Position numbers and translations under genes: made by a program. DNA of 64,000 nt, from assembly GCF_002741035.1 (NCBI RefSeq), contig NZ_CP016808.1, forward strand, positions 1,674,001-1,738,000, in the 5' to 3' direction. Below are positions 28,607 through 37,520 of this stretch, piece by piece (within the stretch, counting starts at the first letter, position 1; each line of letters begins with the position of its first letter). Under the pieces are notes generated by a model, which did not search any database, had not been told where the DNA came from, and saw only the letters and a list, made by a program, of their open reading frames with translations. Source of the stretch: Paenibacillus sp. BIHB 4019 (GTDB lineage: Bacteria; Bacillota; Bacilli; Paenibacillales; Paenibacillaceae).

Positions 28607-28683
28607 AAAACCCCTTCAGCAAACAACAGTAACCCATGATAACATGGACTTACGACTGTCAGGCTAAAGGGGCTATGCTTTAA
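28607..28683 (-). repeat. 77-nt structured repeat, copy 1
   Basis: Outer stem CCCCTTCAGC / GCTAAAGGGG, inner stems ACA / TGT and GTAA / TTAC, and a terminal hairpin CCATG-ATAA-CATGG. It starts 25 bases after the stop of the minus-strand HPP-like gene. Copy 2 at 29416-29492 has the same length and the same fold with compensating changes, so it is a conserved structured element, possibly a terminator or a REP-like mobile hairpin. Confidence 0.75.
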
Positions 28684-28707
28684 GGATGGTGTTTTTAGCG
28701 AAACCTA

Positions 28708-29184
28708 TTATTCCGATTCAACAGATACACTATTTCTTTTGGTCAGCGAAAATAAAGGGCTCAGCCGCTTCTCAGCCCAATCTGACAGGAACAAAATCAG
28801 CATCAAACCAAGCAGCGCCGTACATACGGATATCGGAATGAGCCACAGATGCGTCGAGTGGGAAAAGAACGGAATGAGCGACACTGCTACAATGGGCGGA
28901 GCATTCCATTTAAATTTGGTAATCATCCAGATTGTGATCAACACATTCACGAATAAGGAAATCGCGCTTGGATAGATGAAGAAAAGCAGCGTGCCGACGA
29001 CTGATGAAATAAATGCGCCTAATGTAATTTTGCTAATCTCCGTGTAACGGAACGACCGGGAGACAAATAGGAAGCTGAATGCCCCTAAGGTTGGGAAAAA
29101 TAACGTGTCCAAAAACGAGAAATGTAAGGACAACCAATAAATAAGCATGACGTAGACGCCAATTGCAAGCATTTTAAAATTCAT
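28708..29184 (-). CDS. Small integral membrane protein, HPP-like
   Basis: Protein of 158 residues with four to five membrane helices. FFPTLGAFSFLFVSRSFR and LGAFISSVVGTLLFF followed by KWNAPPIVAVSLIPFF resemble the HPP family of small membrane proteins, whose function is unsettled (nitrite transport for some plant members). The C-terminus (about residues 135-158) is a hydrophilic tail. GGAGG stands 14 bases upstream of ATG 29184; ATG at 29172 is an alternative. Confidence 0.6.
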   Translation of the reverse strand: MNFKMLAIGVYVMLIYWLSLHFSFLDTLFFPTLGAFSFLFVSRSFRYTEISKITLGAFISSVVGTLLFFIYPSAISLFVNVLITIWMITKFKWNAPPIVAVSLIPFFSHSTHLWLIPISVCTALLGLMLILFLSDWAEKRLSPLFSLTKRNSVSVESE

Positions 29185-29326
29185 TTTAGACCAATAAACC
29201 TCCAGTCAAAGTTGCCAGCAGATTTGCTAAGTGTTCTGCATGGAATACTGGCAGCATTGTAGTGCCTGCTTCATTCTATTAAGTTTCTCAAGAAGTGTCA
29301 ATGCTGTGGACCTTCATCCAAACGAC

Positions 29327-29354
29327 AAAAAAGCACCTGCTCGGTGCTTTTTTT
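29327..29354. terminator. Stem-loop terminator in the 29.2-29.5 kb gap
   Basis: AAAAAAGCACC and GGTGCTTTTTT pair around five bases, with T runs on both strands. It lies upstream of the HPP-like gene and downstream of the cohesin-dockerin gene, so it probably ends that transcript. Confidence 0.8.
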
Positions 29355-29415
29355 GCTTCAGTCATATTTTCAGCACCAAAGATGTTATTCCTGGATTTTA
29401 AATACATACAATTTA

Positions 29416-29492
29416 AAAACCCCTTCAGCTGACAATAGTAATTCATAATATCATGAACTTACCACTGTCTGGCTAAAGGGGCTATCCTTTAA
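29416..29492 (-). repeat. 77-nt structured repeat, copy 2
   Basis: Same fold as copy 1: outer stem CCCCTTCAGC / GCTAAAGGGG is unchanged, while the terminal hairpin is TTCAT-AATATC-ATGAA, where C-G pairs of copy 1 are replaced by T-A pairs. It begins 29 bases after the stop of the cohesin-dockerin gene. Confidence 0.75.
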
Positions 29493-29520
29493 ATAGACTC
29501 TCGATTAGACCTTATTAAAA

Positions 29521-31128
29521 TTACATATTAGGCTCATAATTTGGGTTAATTAAAATTTGATTTACAATGTAAACTAGATCATCATTGTTGATGTTTCCAT
29601 CTGCTACTTGATCAGCTACATGATTAACCGTATCCGTTTCAGCTGCCGTTTTACCAAAATAAAAACCACCTATAGCTAAGTCAACTAAAGTATAGCTTCC
29701 AGAACGGTTTACATCATCTGGTCCTTTTATTATGACACTATCCTGCATACACCCTACTTCGTCAATGTCATACTCATTAATTGTATCAGCTACTCGGCAT
29801 TTAATAGCATCAACAGTACCCGTTCCAATTGCCTTTGCTTTGAAAATAATTTTTAAGAAATTCGTTTCTTTATTGATACCATACTCTTCACCCTGGCTCG
29901 CTACAATAAAGCGAATTATACCTTTTGTACCTTTTAATTCACTAAATACTTTATAACCTTCAATTTCCTCAAACCCAACGTACTCAATTAAATCAGCATT
30001 ATAGGTTAACGTAAAATCTTCAGCATAAATATCGCTTACGTTCTTTAAGGATATGTAAGAAGTAAATAGTTCATTTACTTTCACACTCTCTTCATTAATG
30101 GTTACATTCAAAATTGGATTTAAATTTTGGGGAATCGTTGCAGAAACCTCTTTTGAATCCGTTCCTTTAACATCCTCATTATAGGCGCTAACAACATAAT
30201 AATATTCTACTCCTGGTGTCACTTCGCTATCTTTGAAGCTTGTTCCATTCAACCCCGACGAAAGAATACTGTAAGGACCACCCGATTCAGTGGAACGATA
30301 TATGGTATATGTATCTGCATTGTTTACAGCAGTCCAACTAATCAAAATACTTTTTTCTACAACAGTTGCTGTTAAACCGCTTGGAGATTCCGGAGCACTA
30401 GCCACTGGAGTTAGGTTTAATGCTTCACTTAAGCTTGATTCGTTGCCACTAGTATCAACTGCTGATATTTGATATTTGTACGTAGTCTTATTTATCAACC
30501 CAGTGTCCACATATGTGCTACGGGTTACACTAGTCAATAATACTCCATCACGGTAGAGATTATAATGTTTAAAATCCGTTTCTGAATTTGGAACCCAGTT
30601 CAGATTTACAACAGTATCTCCAGCAACTCCGGTCAAACCAGAAGGTACAGAAGGCGGAGTAGTATCATTTTCGCCATAAATTTCAATTTCATATATTGTC
30701 ATTGCCGTTGTTGAGGTGTAGCCGCCAATAACAATACTCCGAGCGCCAGCAGAAATCGTACCAGTAACAGTTCTTTTCGCACTTGATGCAACAAGCGTAG
30801 TATTACCATTCAAACCGGTTCGAACACCAGAGTAAGTATAAAATCTACCTTCACCATTACTTGAATAAGTCAGTTTGTACGATTTGGCTTTTCCCTGTAC
30901 TCCAAAATCATAGAGAAATTGTTGCCCGCTCATTGTATAAGAGGTTGTTTCGTCACCATCCGTCATAGCTGTCGAGGAATTACCCGTCAGCAAAGTAATA
31001 GTTTCTCCTGCTAATAAATTTGGTGCAGCTGCATTGGTTAGAGCTGGAAGTCCAATAAGTGATATAACGATTATTAATGACAAGCTCATCCACTTAAAAT
31101 CTACAAATCTATTCCATCTTAAATTCAC
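29521..31128 (-). CDS. Secreted protein with two FN3, a cohesin-like and a dockerin-like domain
   Basis: Protein of 535 residues. A signal peptide (MSLSLIIVISLIGLPALTNA) is followed by a beta-sandwich region (about 37-150), two fibronectin type III domains (about 155-240 and 245-330; SVPSGLTGVAGDTVVNLNWV, PSGLTATVVEKSILISWTAV), a cohesin-like domain (about 338-465; TLTYNADLIEYVGFEEIEGY, FLKIIFKAKAIGTGTV) and a dockerin-like end (about 470-530) with the Ca-binding loop DVNRSGSYTLVDL and a weaker second copy NINNDDLVYIVNQIL. Having both partner modules in one chain could let copies link to each other. GTG start 31128 follows GGGAGG. AT-rich and flanked by a very AT-rich region, suggesting transfer. 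Confidence 0.82.
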   Translation of the reverse strand: MNLRWNRFVDFKWMSLSLIIVISLIGLPALTNAAAPNLLAGETITLLTGNSSTAMTDGDETTSYTMSGQQFLYDFGVQGKAKSYKLTYSSNGEGRFYTYSGVRTGLNGNTTLVASSAKRTVTGTISAGARSIVIGGYTSTTAMTIYEIEIYGENDTTPPSVPSGLTGVAGDTVVNLNWVPNSETDFKHYNLYRDGVLLTSVTRSTYVDTGLINKTTYKYQISAVDTSGNESSLSEALNLTPVASAPESPSGLTATVVEKSILISWTAVNNADTYTIYRSTESGGPYSILSSGLNGTSFKDSEVTPGVEYYYVVSAYNEDVKGTDSKEVSATIPQNLNPILNVTINEESVKVNELFTSYISLKNVSDIYAEDFTLTYNADLIEYVGFEEIEGYKVFSELKGTKGIIRFIVASQGEEYGINKETNFLKIIFKAKAIGTGTVDAIKCRVADTINEYDIDEVGCMQDSVIIKGPDDVNRSGSYTLVDLAIGGFYFGKTAAETDTVNHVADQVADGNINNDDLVYIVNQILINPNYEPNM

Positions 31129-31395
31129 TGTAAAACCTCCCAGATATATAATAAATAATGATATTGCATTAATTTTAATTTGTCAAAATATTATTTTATA
31201 TTTATTATAAGCGATATAATAACTTATACAATATTAATCTATATATAAATTTATTTATTTTAATATTTAAATTGAAATCCACATCAGCATAATCATTTTA
31301 GATTAATTTTATAAATAATCATAAATTTAGAAAATAGAAATATAGTATCAAAAAATATAGTATTTTCAATTTATTTTAAACATATTATTTAAAAT
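31129..31395. other. Extremely AT-rich intergenic stretch
   Basis: About 270 bases consisting largely of A and T runs, with no open frame, upstream of the cohesin-dockerin gene. It contains its promoter region but too many candidate boxes to choose one. The composition contrasts sharply with the neighbouring telA operon. Confidence 0.6.
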
Positions 31396-31426
31396 ATAAA
31401 AAAGAGTGCGATTGGCTCGCACTCTT
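31396..31426 (-). terminator. Terminator of the xpaC-VWA-telA operon
   Basis: AAGAGTGCG and CGCACTCTT form a perfect nine-pair stem with a seven-base loop; on the minus strand it is followed by seven T. It lies 20 bases beyond the telA stop. Confidence 0.88.
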
Positions 31427-31445
31427 AAAATTTATAATATTTTCT

Positions 31446-32585
31446 CTATAATCCCAGCCTCTGCCCCTTCTCCAGCCGCTGGATTTGCACCTCGCCGATA
31501 TCCGCCAGCTCTCTGAACTGCTGGATCGTTTGGCGCATTTTAGGCAGCGCCTCCTGCTTGTAGGTGCTGATCGAGTCCATTGCCGAAAGCACATCGGCGA
31601 AAGCCGTCTTTAGCGTTTCGACGGAAATGTTCGCTTCCATCGATTGCTTTTGAATTGCAGCGCCTTGGTTTTTCAGCATTTTGGAGGTGCCGCTGATCAG
31701 GCTGTCGGTCGTCTGATTCAGCAGCTCGATTTTTTGCAGGACGATTCGTTGGTTGTAGAGCGCGCTGGCTACGGTAACGGAGATTTTCAGCGCCGAAACG
31801 GTGACGTTTCTCGCCCGATCTACCCCGCGGATCAACTCCTTGTTGTTGCGCATGACAACCTCAATCGCCATAATGCCCTGCTGGTTCACGACGAGCATCT
31901 GCTGCAAATCCATGACGCGCTGGCGGAGCGGGAACAGCACCTCCTCGGTTATGAAGCGGACTTTATCCTCCGACTCCTGACGCGCTTTGGCGGCTTCAAT
32001 CTGCGACTCGATTCCTTCATCCATCAGCATGCCGAGCTGGATTTCCTTCTGCAGCTTCTTCGTCAGCTCGCGAAGCGCTTGCTGTTCCAGCTCCAGCGTA
32101 GTGTTGTCATTTTTAAGTATCGTACTGCCTTTGTCCAGCGATAAAATGATGCCCGAAATGACCGTATCCGCCTTCTGGTATTTCGCAAAATAACGCCGCA
32201 GCGGATTAAAAAACATGCCGAGCACGCCGCTTTTGGCAAAATCGACGACGCTCGGGTCCAAATCCTTAAGCTGGATGTGCAGCTCCGTCAAGCCTTTCGC
32301 CACTTGGCCGCCTTCATCGCCCGTTTGAGACAAATGGCCAACCGCCACCTGCAGCAGCGAATTTTTCTCCGAGGAAGATCTCATCGACTGAATGCCAAAC
32401 TGGTCAATCGATTGCAAAATCGCCTTCCGTTTTTCGAGTGAATCCAAATCCAGCTCCAAAATCGTCGATACATTGCTCGTCGCAAGCTCCCGCAGTTGGG
32501 TGACTTCCTCAGGCTCAGGCTTTACCTGCTCTTCAATGACCGATTTCAGCTTCTCCTCACTGACCACTTCCATCGTAAATGACAT
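31446..32585 (-). CDS. TelA/KlaA-like toxic anion resistance protein
   Basis: Cytoplasmic helical protein of 379 residues of the TelA family (PF05816; YaaN in B. subtilis). Typical segments are DLGS-like LDLDSLEKRKAILQSIDQFG near residue 50, YFAKYQKADTVISGIILSLD, and RNVTVSALKISVTVASALYNQ. Members are associated with tellurite and other envelope-stress resistance, mechanism unknown. AGGAGG lies seven bases before ATG 32585. It is the last gene of a three-gene operon with a VWA protein and an XpaC-like protein, a known genomic pairing for TelA and XpaC. Confidence 0.92.
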   Translation of the reverse strand: MSFTMEVVSEEKLKSVIEEQVKPEPEEVTQLRELATSNVSTILELDLDSLEKRKAILQSIDQFGIQSMRSSSEKNSLLQVAVGHLSQTGDEGGQVAKGLTELHIQLKDLDPSVVDFAKSGVLGMFFNPLRRYFAKYQKADTVISGIILSLDKGSTILKNDNTTLELEQQALRELTKKLQKEIQLGMLMDEGIESQIEAAKARQESEDKVRFITEEVLFPLRQRVMDLQQMLVVNQQGIMAIEVVMRNNKELIRGVDRARNVTVSALKISVTVASALYNQRIVLQKIELLNQTTDSLISGTSKMLKNQGAAIQKQSMEANISVETLKTAFADVLSAMDSISTYKQEALPKMRQTIQQFRELADIGEVQIQRLEKGQRLGL

Positions 32586-32624
32586 GGCTACCCCTCCTCT
32601 TCAGCATAAAACGGTATTGTAAAA

Positions 32625-34313
32625 TTACATTTGAACGTTCAGCAGATTTCCAATCTTATAAACGACATCGTCGGTATCGGCGTTGATGCTCGCTGCCTCG
32701 TTAATGCTTGAAATGCTTTGCAGCGCCTTAATATTCGCGTTGTAGCCAATGGTATAAATCGGAATTTTGTACGTTTCGATAAGCCCTTTAATATCCTTCA
32801 GTGAATGCCCTTCATTCGTCTCCCCATCGCTTAGCACAAAGATGAGCGGCTTCACATCCGGACTCACAGCAAGCTCATCTTGCAGCATTTTCATAGCCAC
32901 GACGATGCCGTCGAAGGTCGCCGTTCCTCCACTCGCCTGCAAGCTGTTGATCGCGCCAACAAACATCGATTGATGATTTGTGTCATATTTTCCAATTGGC
33001 AGGTTGATTGCCACGTCACTGGAATACGAAACGAACCCGATGCTGTTGTTTCTGCCCAAAAACTTCTGCCCCCTGAGCAGCGATTCCTTCAAGCGATTAA
33101 GCGGCTCGCCGCCCATGCTGCCCGAAATATCGGCTACAAAAACAGCGGCAATCGCCTTGCTTCCATCCTTCTTTTCCTTCCAAAGCTTCTGCGCGGAAGC
33201 CAGCGTCTTGCCGTTGACCGCTTCCATCTCGGACTTGTAGTCATTCAGACCATTAAAGCCTTTTTCCTCAGCAGCCTTCTGGTATTTATCCTGCGCAACA
33301 AAATCGGCGAACTTCTGGATAATGTCCTGCTTATCCTTCGACAGCTTGCCGAGCGCATACAGCGGGCTGTCATGTCTGACGCCGAAAGGCGTAAACACGT
33401 ATCCGCTCTGGAAATCCGCCGCATTCACATAGGTTTGATACTCCAGTACAAAAGCATCGAGCATCCCCGTCTTGGCAGCCTCACGCATTTGCAGCGTAGT
33501 CGAGGCAAGAAACGGAACATTAGCCTGGAACTTCTCAAAGCCTTGCACCGCCTTCTCGCCCAGCAGCTCTTGGCTGTCAAACGTCGCGAGGGACGTCACT
33601 AAAAAGTTGAGGCCCGTTGAGCTGGCAAAAGGGTCGGTATAGCCCATCGCTACCTGATTGCTTGCAATGGCATCGGTCAGCGTCTTCACATTAAGCGAGC
33701 CATATTCGGCGATCAATTCATCATATTTCGCTTGCGTGGATACGATTCCCGCTACATTGCCTACGAGCCGTTTAGACACGAGCTTCGTTTGAACACCGCT
33801 CGCTGCAACCATCTCGCCCCACAGCTCGTTGGATGGAGTGAATGCATCGGGTACATATTTGCCTGAACGGATATAATCCGCTGCGGTACCGGAGGCAATA
33901 TTGCGGATTTTGACCGAAGCCGTCTTCCCGTTCACTTTAATCTTCGCTTGATTAAAAGCGGTGGCGACATCGTTCAGCCAGCCATCCATTTCCGTACCCG
34001 ATTTCTCGGTGGAGGAAAAGATTTCGACGAATTGGTCTGTCGTATTTTCAACTGATACAGGAAATTTCGAAATATCCGGCAAGGAGTCGCTGACATCGGC
34101 AGGATCAAGGTCGATCTGTCCTTTGATCGGCTCCGCAGTCGTCACTGAAATGCCTTGATAAAGCTTATTCAGCTGCTTGCCCGCATCCTCCGACGAAATC
34201 TGCGTATCCGTCTTGCCTATGTTCGAGGTCAAGCTAATCCCAAAGTAAACAAGAGCAAAAACAACAATCGCAATAAGTGCCAAAACTACAAAAGCTTTTC
34301 CTTTACTCGCCAT
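32625..34313 (-). CDS. Membrane-anchored protein with solute-binding-like and VWA domains
   Basis: Protein of 562 residues. One N-terminal membrane helix (AFVVLALIAIVVFALVYFG) anchors it. Residues 60-380 resemble an extracellular solute-binding fold (AIASNQVAMGYTDPFASSTG, SGYVFTPFGVRHDSPLY). The C-terminal von Willebrand A domain has a complete MIDAS: DISGSMG, the Thr of GGTATFDG, and LSDGETNEG. It is thus a metal-dependent binding protein facing outward, next to TelA and XpaC. ATG 34313 has AGGTG six bases upstream; a GTG three codons earlier is less likely. Gap to telA is 39 bases, to the xpaC-like gene 13 bases. Confidence 0.87.
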   Translation of the reverse strand: MASKGKAFVVLALIAIVVFALVYFGISLTSNIGKTDTQISSEDAGKQLNKLYQGISVTTAEPIKGQIDLDPADVSDSLPDISKFPVSVENTTDQFVEIFSSTEKSGTEMDGWLNDVATAFNQAKIKVNGKTASVKIRNIASGTAADYIRSGKYVPDAFTPSNELWGEMVAASGVQTKLVSKRLVGNVAGIVSTQAKYDELIAEYGSLNVKTLTDAIASNQVAMGYTDPFASSTGLNFLVTSLATFDSQELLGEKAVQGFEKFQANVPFLASTTLQMREAAKTGMLDAFVLEYQTYVNAADFQSGYVFTPFGVRHDSPLYALGKLSKDKQDIIQKFADFVAQDKYQKAAEEKGFNGLNDYKSEMEAVNGKTLASAQKLWKEKKDGSKAIAAVFVADISGSMGGEPLNRLKESLLRGQKFLGRNNSIGFVSYSSDVAINLPIGKYDTNHQSMFVGAINSLQASGGTATFDGIVVAMKMLQDELAVSPDVKPLIFVLSDGETNEGHSLKDIKGLIETYKIPIYTIGYNANIKALQSISSINEAASINADTDDVVYKIGNLLNVQM

Positions 34314-34326
34314 CTGCGTCACCTTC

Positions 34327-35073
34327 TCATTGTTGATATAATTTGGTTTGCTTGATTAATACATCGATCTCCTTCATGCAGGGCATTTCCTCGACCGTCC
34401 GATAATCTGTGCTCCCTAGCAGTGAAATTTCCAGAGCCAAGCGGTCCAGCTTCAGCAAAATCTCTTCATTCGCTCCCAGATAACCGGACACGTAGTCCAG
34501 GTATTGCTGGTAAAGCTCTATTTTTTCCTGCATCAGCTTATTCGAGAACTTCCCCGCGCTCCGCTGCCGTTCCAAGGAGGCAAACTCTGCAGCATCGAAC
34601 ACGCCGAGCTTATTCAACATTCCTTTAATATTCAAGTAAAAAAGCTTCTCGACCTCAATGATGACGGAGTCGAATTTCTTGTAGCTGATTTCCGTCTGCT
34701 CAAATCTTTGACCAAGAATATCGGACAAGATTGCTCTCTTCTTCGTTATTCGTTCCAACTGGTCGAGAGCCAAGGCGATATCCTTGTGCAGCACTTTGAC
34801 GTTTTTGTAATAGGAAAGCGCCGCCATGAAGTCCTCACGTGTTGCAATCGAACGGAGCTGCGGCACCGAAGCGGGCTTGAGCAGCAGCGTATAGCTTCCG
34901 TAAGTCAGAACCAGAAAGCTGCTGAACAATAAGGTTACGCCTGAAGCGGTTGCAAGAACACTTTCACCCCCTATGACCACCCCGGCAAGTCCCGGTGACA
35001 AAATAACGATATTTAGGGCGACAACTCCGCCAATGAGTCCGAGCAGCTTCAAAAATTTCGAATTATTCCCCAT
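34327..35073 (-). CDS. XpaC-like membrane protein
   Basis: Protein of 248 residues. Two hydrophobic segments near the N-terminus (FLKLLGLIGGVVALNIVILS and LLFSSFLVLTYGSY) are followed by a long helical cytoplasmic region (residues 75-245) with KNVKVLHKDIALALDQLERI. B. subtilis xpaC lies beside yaaN (telA), and this gene heads an operon with telA, supporting the assignment. Start ATG 35073 has GGAGG eight bases upstream; longer in-frame starts have none. Role unknown; the old name refers to hydrolysis of a bromo-chloro-indolyl phosphate dye. Confidence 0.7.
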   Translation of the reverse strand: MGNNSKFLKLLGLIGGVVALNIVILSPGLAGVVIGGESVLATASGVTLLFSSFLVLTYGSYTLLLKPASVPQLRSIATREDFMAALSYYKNVKVLHKDIALALDQLERITKKRAILSDILGQRFEQTEISYKKFDSVIIEVEKLFYLNIKGMLNKLGVFDAAEFASLERQRSAGKFSNKLMQEKIELYQQYLDYVSGYLGANEEILLKLDRLALEISLLGSTDYRTVEEMPCMKEIDVLIKQTKLYQQ

Positions 35074-35402
35074 AAATAATTCCTCCACGAATGCGGTAAC
35101 TTGTCTCCATTTGTAAAAAGACAGCATCAGCAATTGCCTGTCTATTTAATTTTAACAGAGAATAACCGAACAAGCTCCTAAATGTTGCTAATCTTGCTTT
35201 AGATTCTATTTATACTCTAAGTACTTCCACGTTATTTGTCCGGTTCCATTTTATTTTTGGTTATGTCTTGGAACACGGCACGATGCTTAAGGTAAAAAAG
35301 AGGATTTGCTTTTCGTTCCGTTAAAAGGTATTGTAGATATACAGAGTCTTTAAAGTCTGCGAAATGCATGCCATTTTATTATTAAGGAAGGAATGACGAG
35401 AT
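35074..35402. other. Divergent intergenic region (329 bases)
   Basis: It contains the leaders of the xpaC-like operon (minus) and the methyltransferase gene (plus). No open frame or clear hairpin was found, and promoter boxes are not convincing. Confidence 0.45.
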
Positions 35403-36305
35403 ATGAGCAATGACTTGTTTAATGCAGCTGTGTGGGAGAAGGCATGGACGGAGGACCCGAACGCGACGGGCAATAAAATGAAGAAGGCCGGAATTGGCCG
35501 TACGTCCTTTGACCATAAAGCAAAGAGCTTTAATGCAGAGGTATTCAGTGCAGAAGGAAGACACAGAAGCGAGCGAATTATTCGCTGGATAGAAGGGCAA
35601 GGTGTCGACTTCCAAGGGCTGTCCGTACTCGATATCGGTGCTGCCTCGGGCGGATTTACGGTTCCTTTCATCGACCGTGGAGCACGGGTAACGGCTGTAG
35701 AGCCTAACGTTCCGTTAAGCGAGCTCTTCAGAGAGAATACAGCAAGGTTTGATCAGGGGCAGGTCGAACTGGTACATGATGTGTTTGAAGAGCTGGATAT
35801 TGACGCAAGGGGCTGGAGCAACGCCTATGATCTCGTATTTGTGTCCATGTGCCCGGTCATTGTCGATTGGGAAAGCGTGGAGCGGGTGCTCAGCACGGCT
35901 CGCAAATATTGCTACATTAGTGTAGGTGCGGGGCCCAGAGAGCATAGTCTGCTGCAAGCTGTTCTTCCTTTGCTGACGGGCCAGGAGATTCATCCAGAAA
36001 GCTCGGATATGGCCTACTTAACGCACCTGCTCTATTTGAAGGGCTATTCGTTCCAATCCATTATTACGAAAGAAACAAAAACGACCGAGTCGTCTTACGA
36101 AGAAGCAATAGAGGAAGTCATGCAAGCGCTGAAAACCCATAAATTAATTCCTAATGCGTCCGCCCGCCAAATCGTTACCGATTATGTGCATCGTACTTAT
36201 CCAGATGGCAAAGTGGTCATTCATCAGGGCGGACGTTATGGCAAGGTGCTGATTCAGCTGCAGGAGCTGAATATGTATACACGACCGGAAACTGTTAGAG
36301 CGTAG
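35403..36305 (+). CDS. SAM-dependent methyltransferase (class I)
   Basis: Protein of 300 residues. Motif I is VLDIGAASGGFTVPF (about residues 75-90), followed by an acidic strand end in VTAVEPNVPLS and motif IV-like DLVFVSMCPVIVDWE. The substrate is not evident; the N-terminus (WEKAWTEDPNATGNKMKKAG) is shared by a group of uncharacterised Bacillota methyltransferases. Ribosome site GGAAGG precedes ATG 35403. Single gene, convergent with the response regulator gene. Confidence 0.9.
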   Translation: MSNDLFNAAVWEKAWTEDPNATGNKMKKAGIGRTSFDHKAKSFNAEVFSAEGRHRSERIIRWIEGQGVDFQGLSVLDIGAASGGFTVPFIDRGARVTAVEPNVPLSELFRENTARFDQGQVELVHDVFEELDIDARGWSNAYDLVFVSMCPVIVDWESVERVLSTARKYCYISVGAGPREHSLLQAVLPLLTGQEIHPESSDMAYLTHLLYLKGYSFQSIITKETKTTESSYEEAIEEVMQALKTHKLIPNASARQIVTDYVHRTYPDGKVVIHQGGRYGKVLIQLQELNMYTRPETVRA

Positions 36306-36368
36306 GTCAGCTTAGGTCGGCGTTCGTCAACGTAGGCCGAGGCCATACCTTTAATTATGCAACTTTCA

Positions 36369-37520
36369 TTATTTTGCGTTATCAGCTAATTCACTGACCA
36401 GAGAATCGTATAAAAGGAGCAACGCTTTGGATGGACGAATGCCGAGCTCCTTTTTGACCAGTCTCACATATTCGGTGTATTGGGCGGTAAGCCCCTTCTT
36501 GTTTCCATCCTGCGCATGCTTGCGGAGCAGCAAGCTCAGGACGGATTCATCAAGGGGATTTTGTGCATAGAGCTTTAGCAGCAGCTTCGATGCTGCAGCC
36601 GTTTTGGAGAGAGCGAAGAGTGTCTCCACTACATTTTTGACGAACGAGGTGTAAAGCTCTGCCAGCCGCTCTGTCTCGTGTATTGCCCAGACGTAGGCTT
36701 TGCTGCCGAACAGCTCCCCCGTGTAGAGCCTTTCCACGTTCAGCGCATCCTCCACCGTAGCGGCGTCAATCTGCTTAAACTTTACCGCTTGGCGCTCGAA
36801 CTCTTCAAAATCAATTATGGCATCTGCTAGTTCCAGCGCGTAGCCGTCGTTTTCCGAGCGAATGGCATCCCGAAGCGCTAACGGCTCTAATGATTTGCGG
36901 AGCTGATAGACCGTCGTATTCAAATACTTTTCAGCATTCACATTCGTCATCCCGGCAAAAATATCTGCAACGAGCCTGGCACGCGAAATTCGCTGACCAC
37001 GGTTCAGCAGCAGGTAGGCAAACAGCTCAGCGCTTTTGCTGGAAATCCATTTTACGCGTCCCCGTTCATTTCGCACGGAAAAGTCGCCTAAAGCTGTAAT
37101 GCTGACACGGTTCACGTTCTGAATTTGGGCGCTTGCTGTAAGGGAATCCCCTACCATCCTCCTGCCTTCAAGCGCGCGATGAATCGTCCGCTCCAGCCGC
37201 TCCTGCGTGACGGGCTTCACCAAATAATCGAGCACCGACAGCTCAAATGCCTCAACCGCATAGTCTTTATGCGAGGTGACGAATACCATTTGTATTTTGC
37301 TGCCCGCCTTGTCCAGCTTGGAAGCAAACGCAAGCCCGCTGTCGCCCGGCACGGAAATGTCAACAAACGCCAGCTCGACATCGGTATTTTCAGCGAGAAA
37401 ATCGCCCGCCGCACGCGTGTCCGCAAATGCCCCTACGACCTGCAGCTCTGCGTATTTCGCCAGCATTTTTCGCATAATTAAATGCATAACGGGCTCATCG
37501 TCAATTAGGATGACTTTCAT
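36369..37520 (-). CDS. Response regulator with winged helix and BTAD domain (SARP-like)
   Basis: Protein of 383 residues. The receiver domain (about 1-120) has the acid pocket in LIDDEPVM, phospho-Asp in LAFVDISVPG, Thr/Ser in VFVTSHKDY, and Lys in YLVKPV. A winged helix follows (about 140-235; SKSAELFAYLLLNRGQRISR, LNTTVYQLRKSLEP) and then a bacterial transcriptional activation domain of TPR-like helices (about 240-383). This combination resembles SARP activators. The ATG at 37520 lies inside the end of the kinase gene (20-base overlap); ATG at 37526 is possible. Target genes are unknown. Confidence 0.9.
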   Translation of the reverse strand: MKVILIDDEPVMHLIMRKMLAKYAELQVVGAFADTRAAGDFLAENTDVELAFVDISVPGDSGLAFASKLDKAGSKIQMVFVTSHKDYAVEAFELSVLDYLVKPVTQERLERTIHRALEGRRMVGDSLTASAQIQNVNRVSITALGDFSVRNERGRVKWISSKSAELFAYLLLNRGQRISRARLVADIFAGMTNVNAEKYLNTTVYQLRKSLEPLALRDAIRSENDGYALELADAIIDFEEFERQAVKFKQIDAATVEDALNVERLYTGELFGSKAYVWAIHETERLAELYTSFVKNVVETLFALSKTAAASKLLLKLYAQNPLDESVLSLLLRKHAQDGNKKGLTAQYTEYVRLVKKELGIRPSKALLLLYDSLVSELADNAK

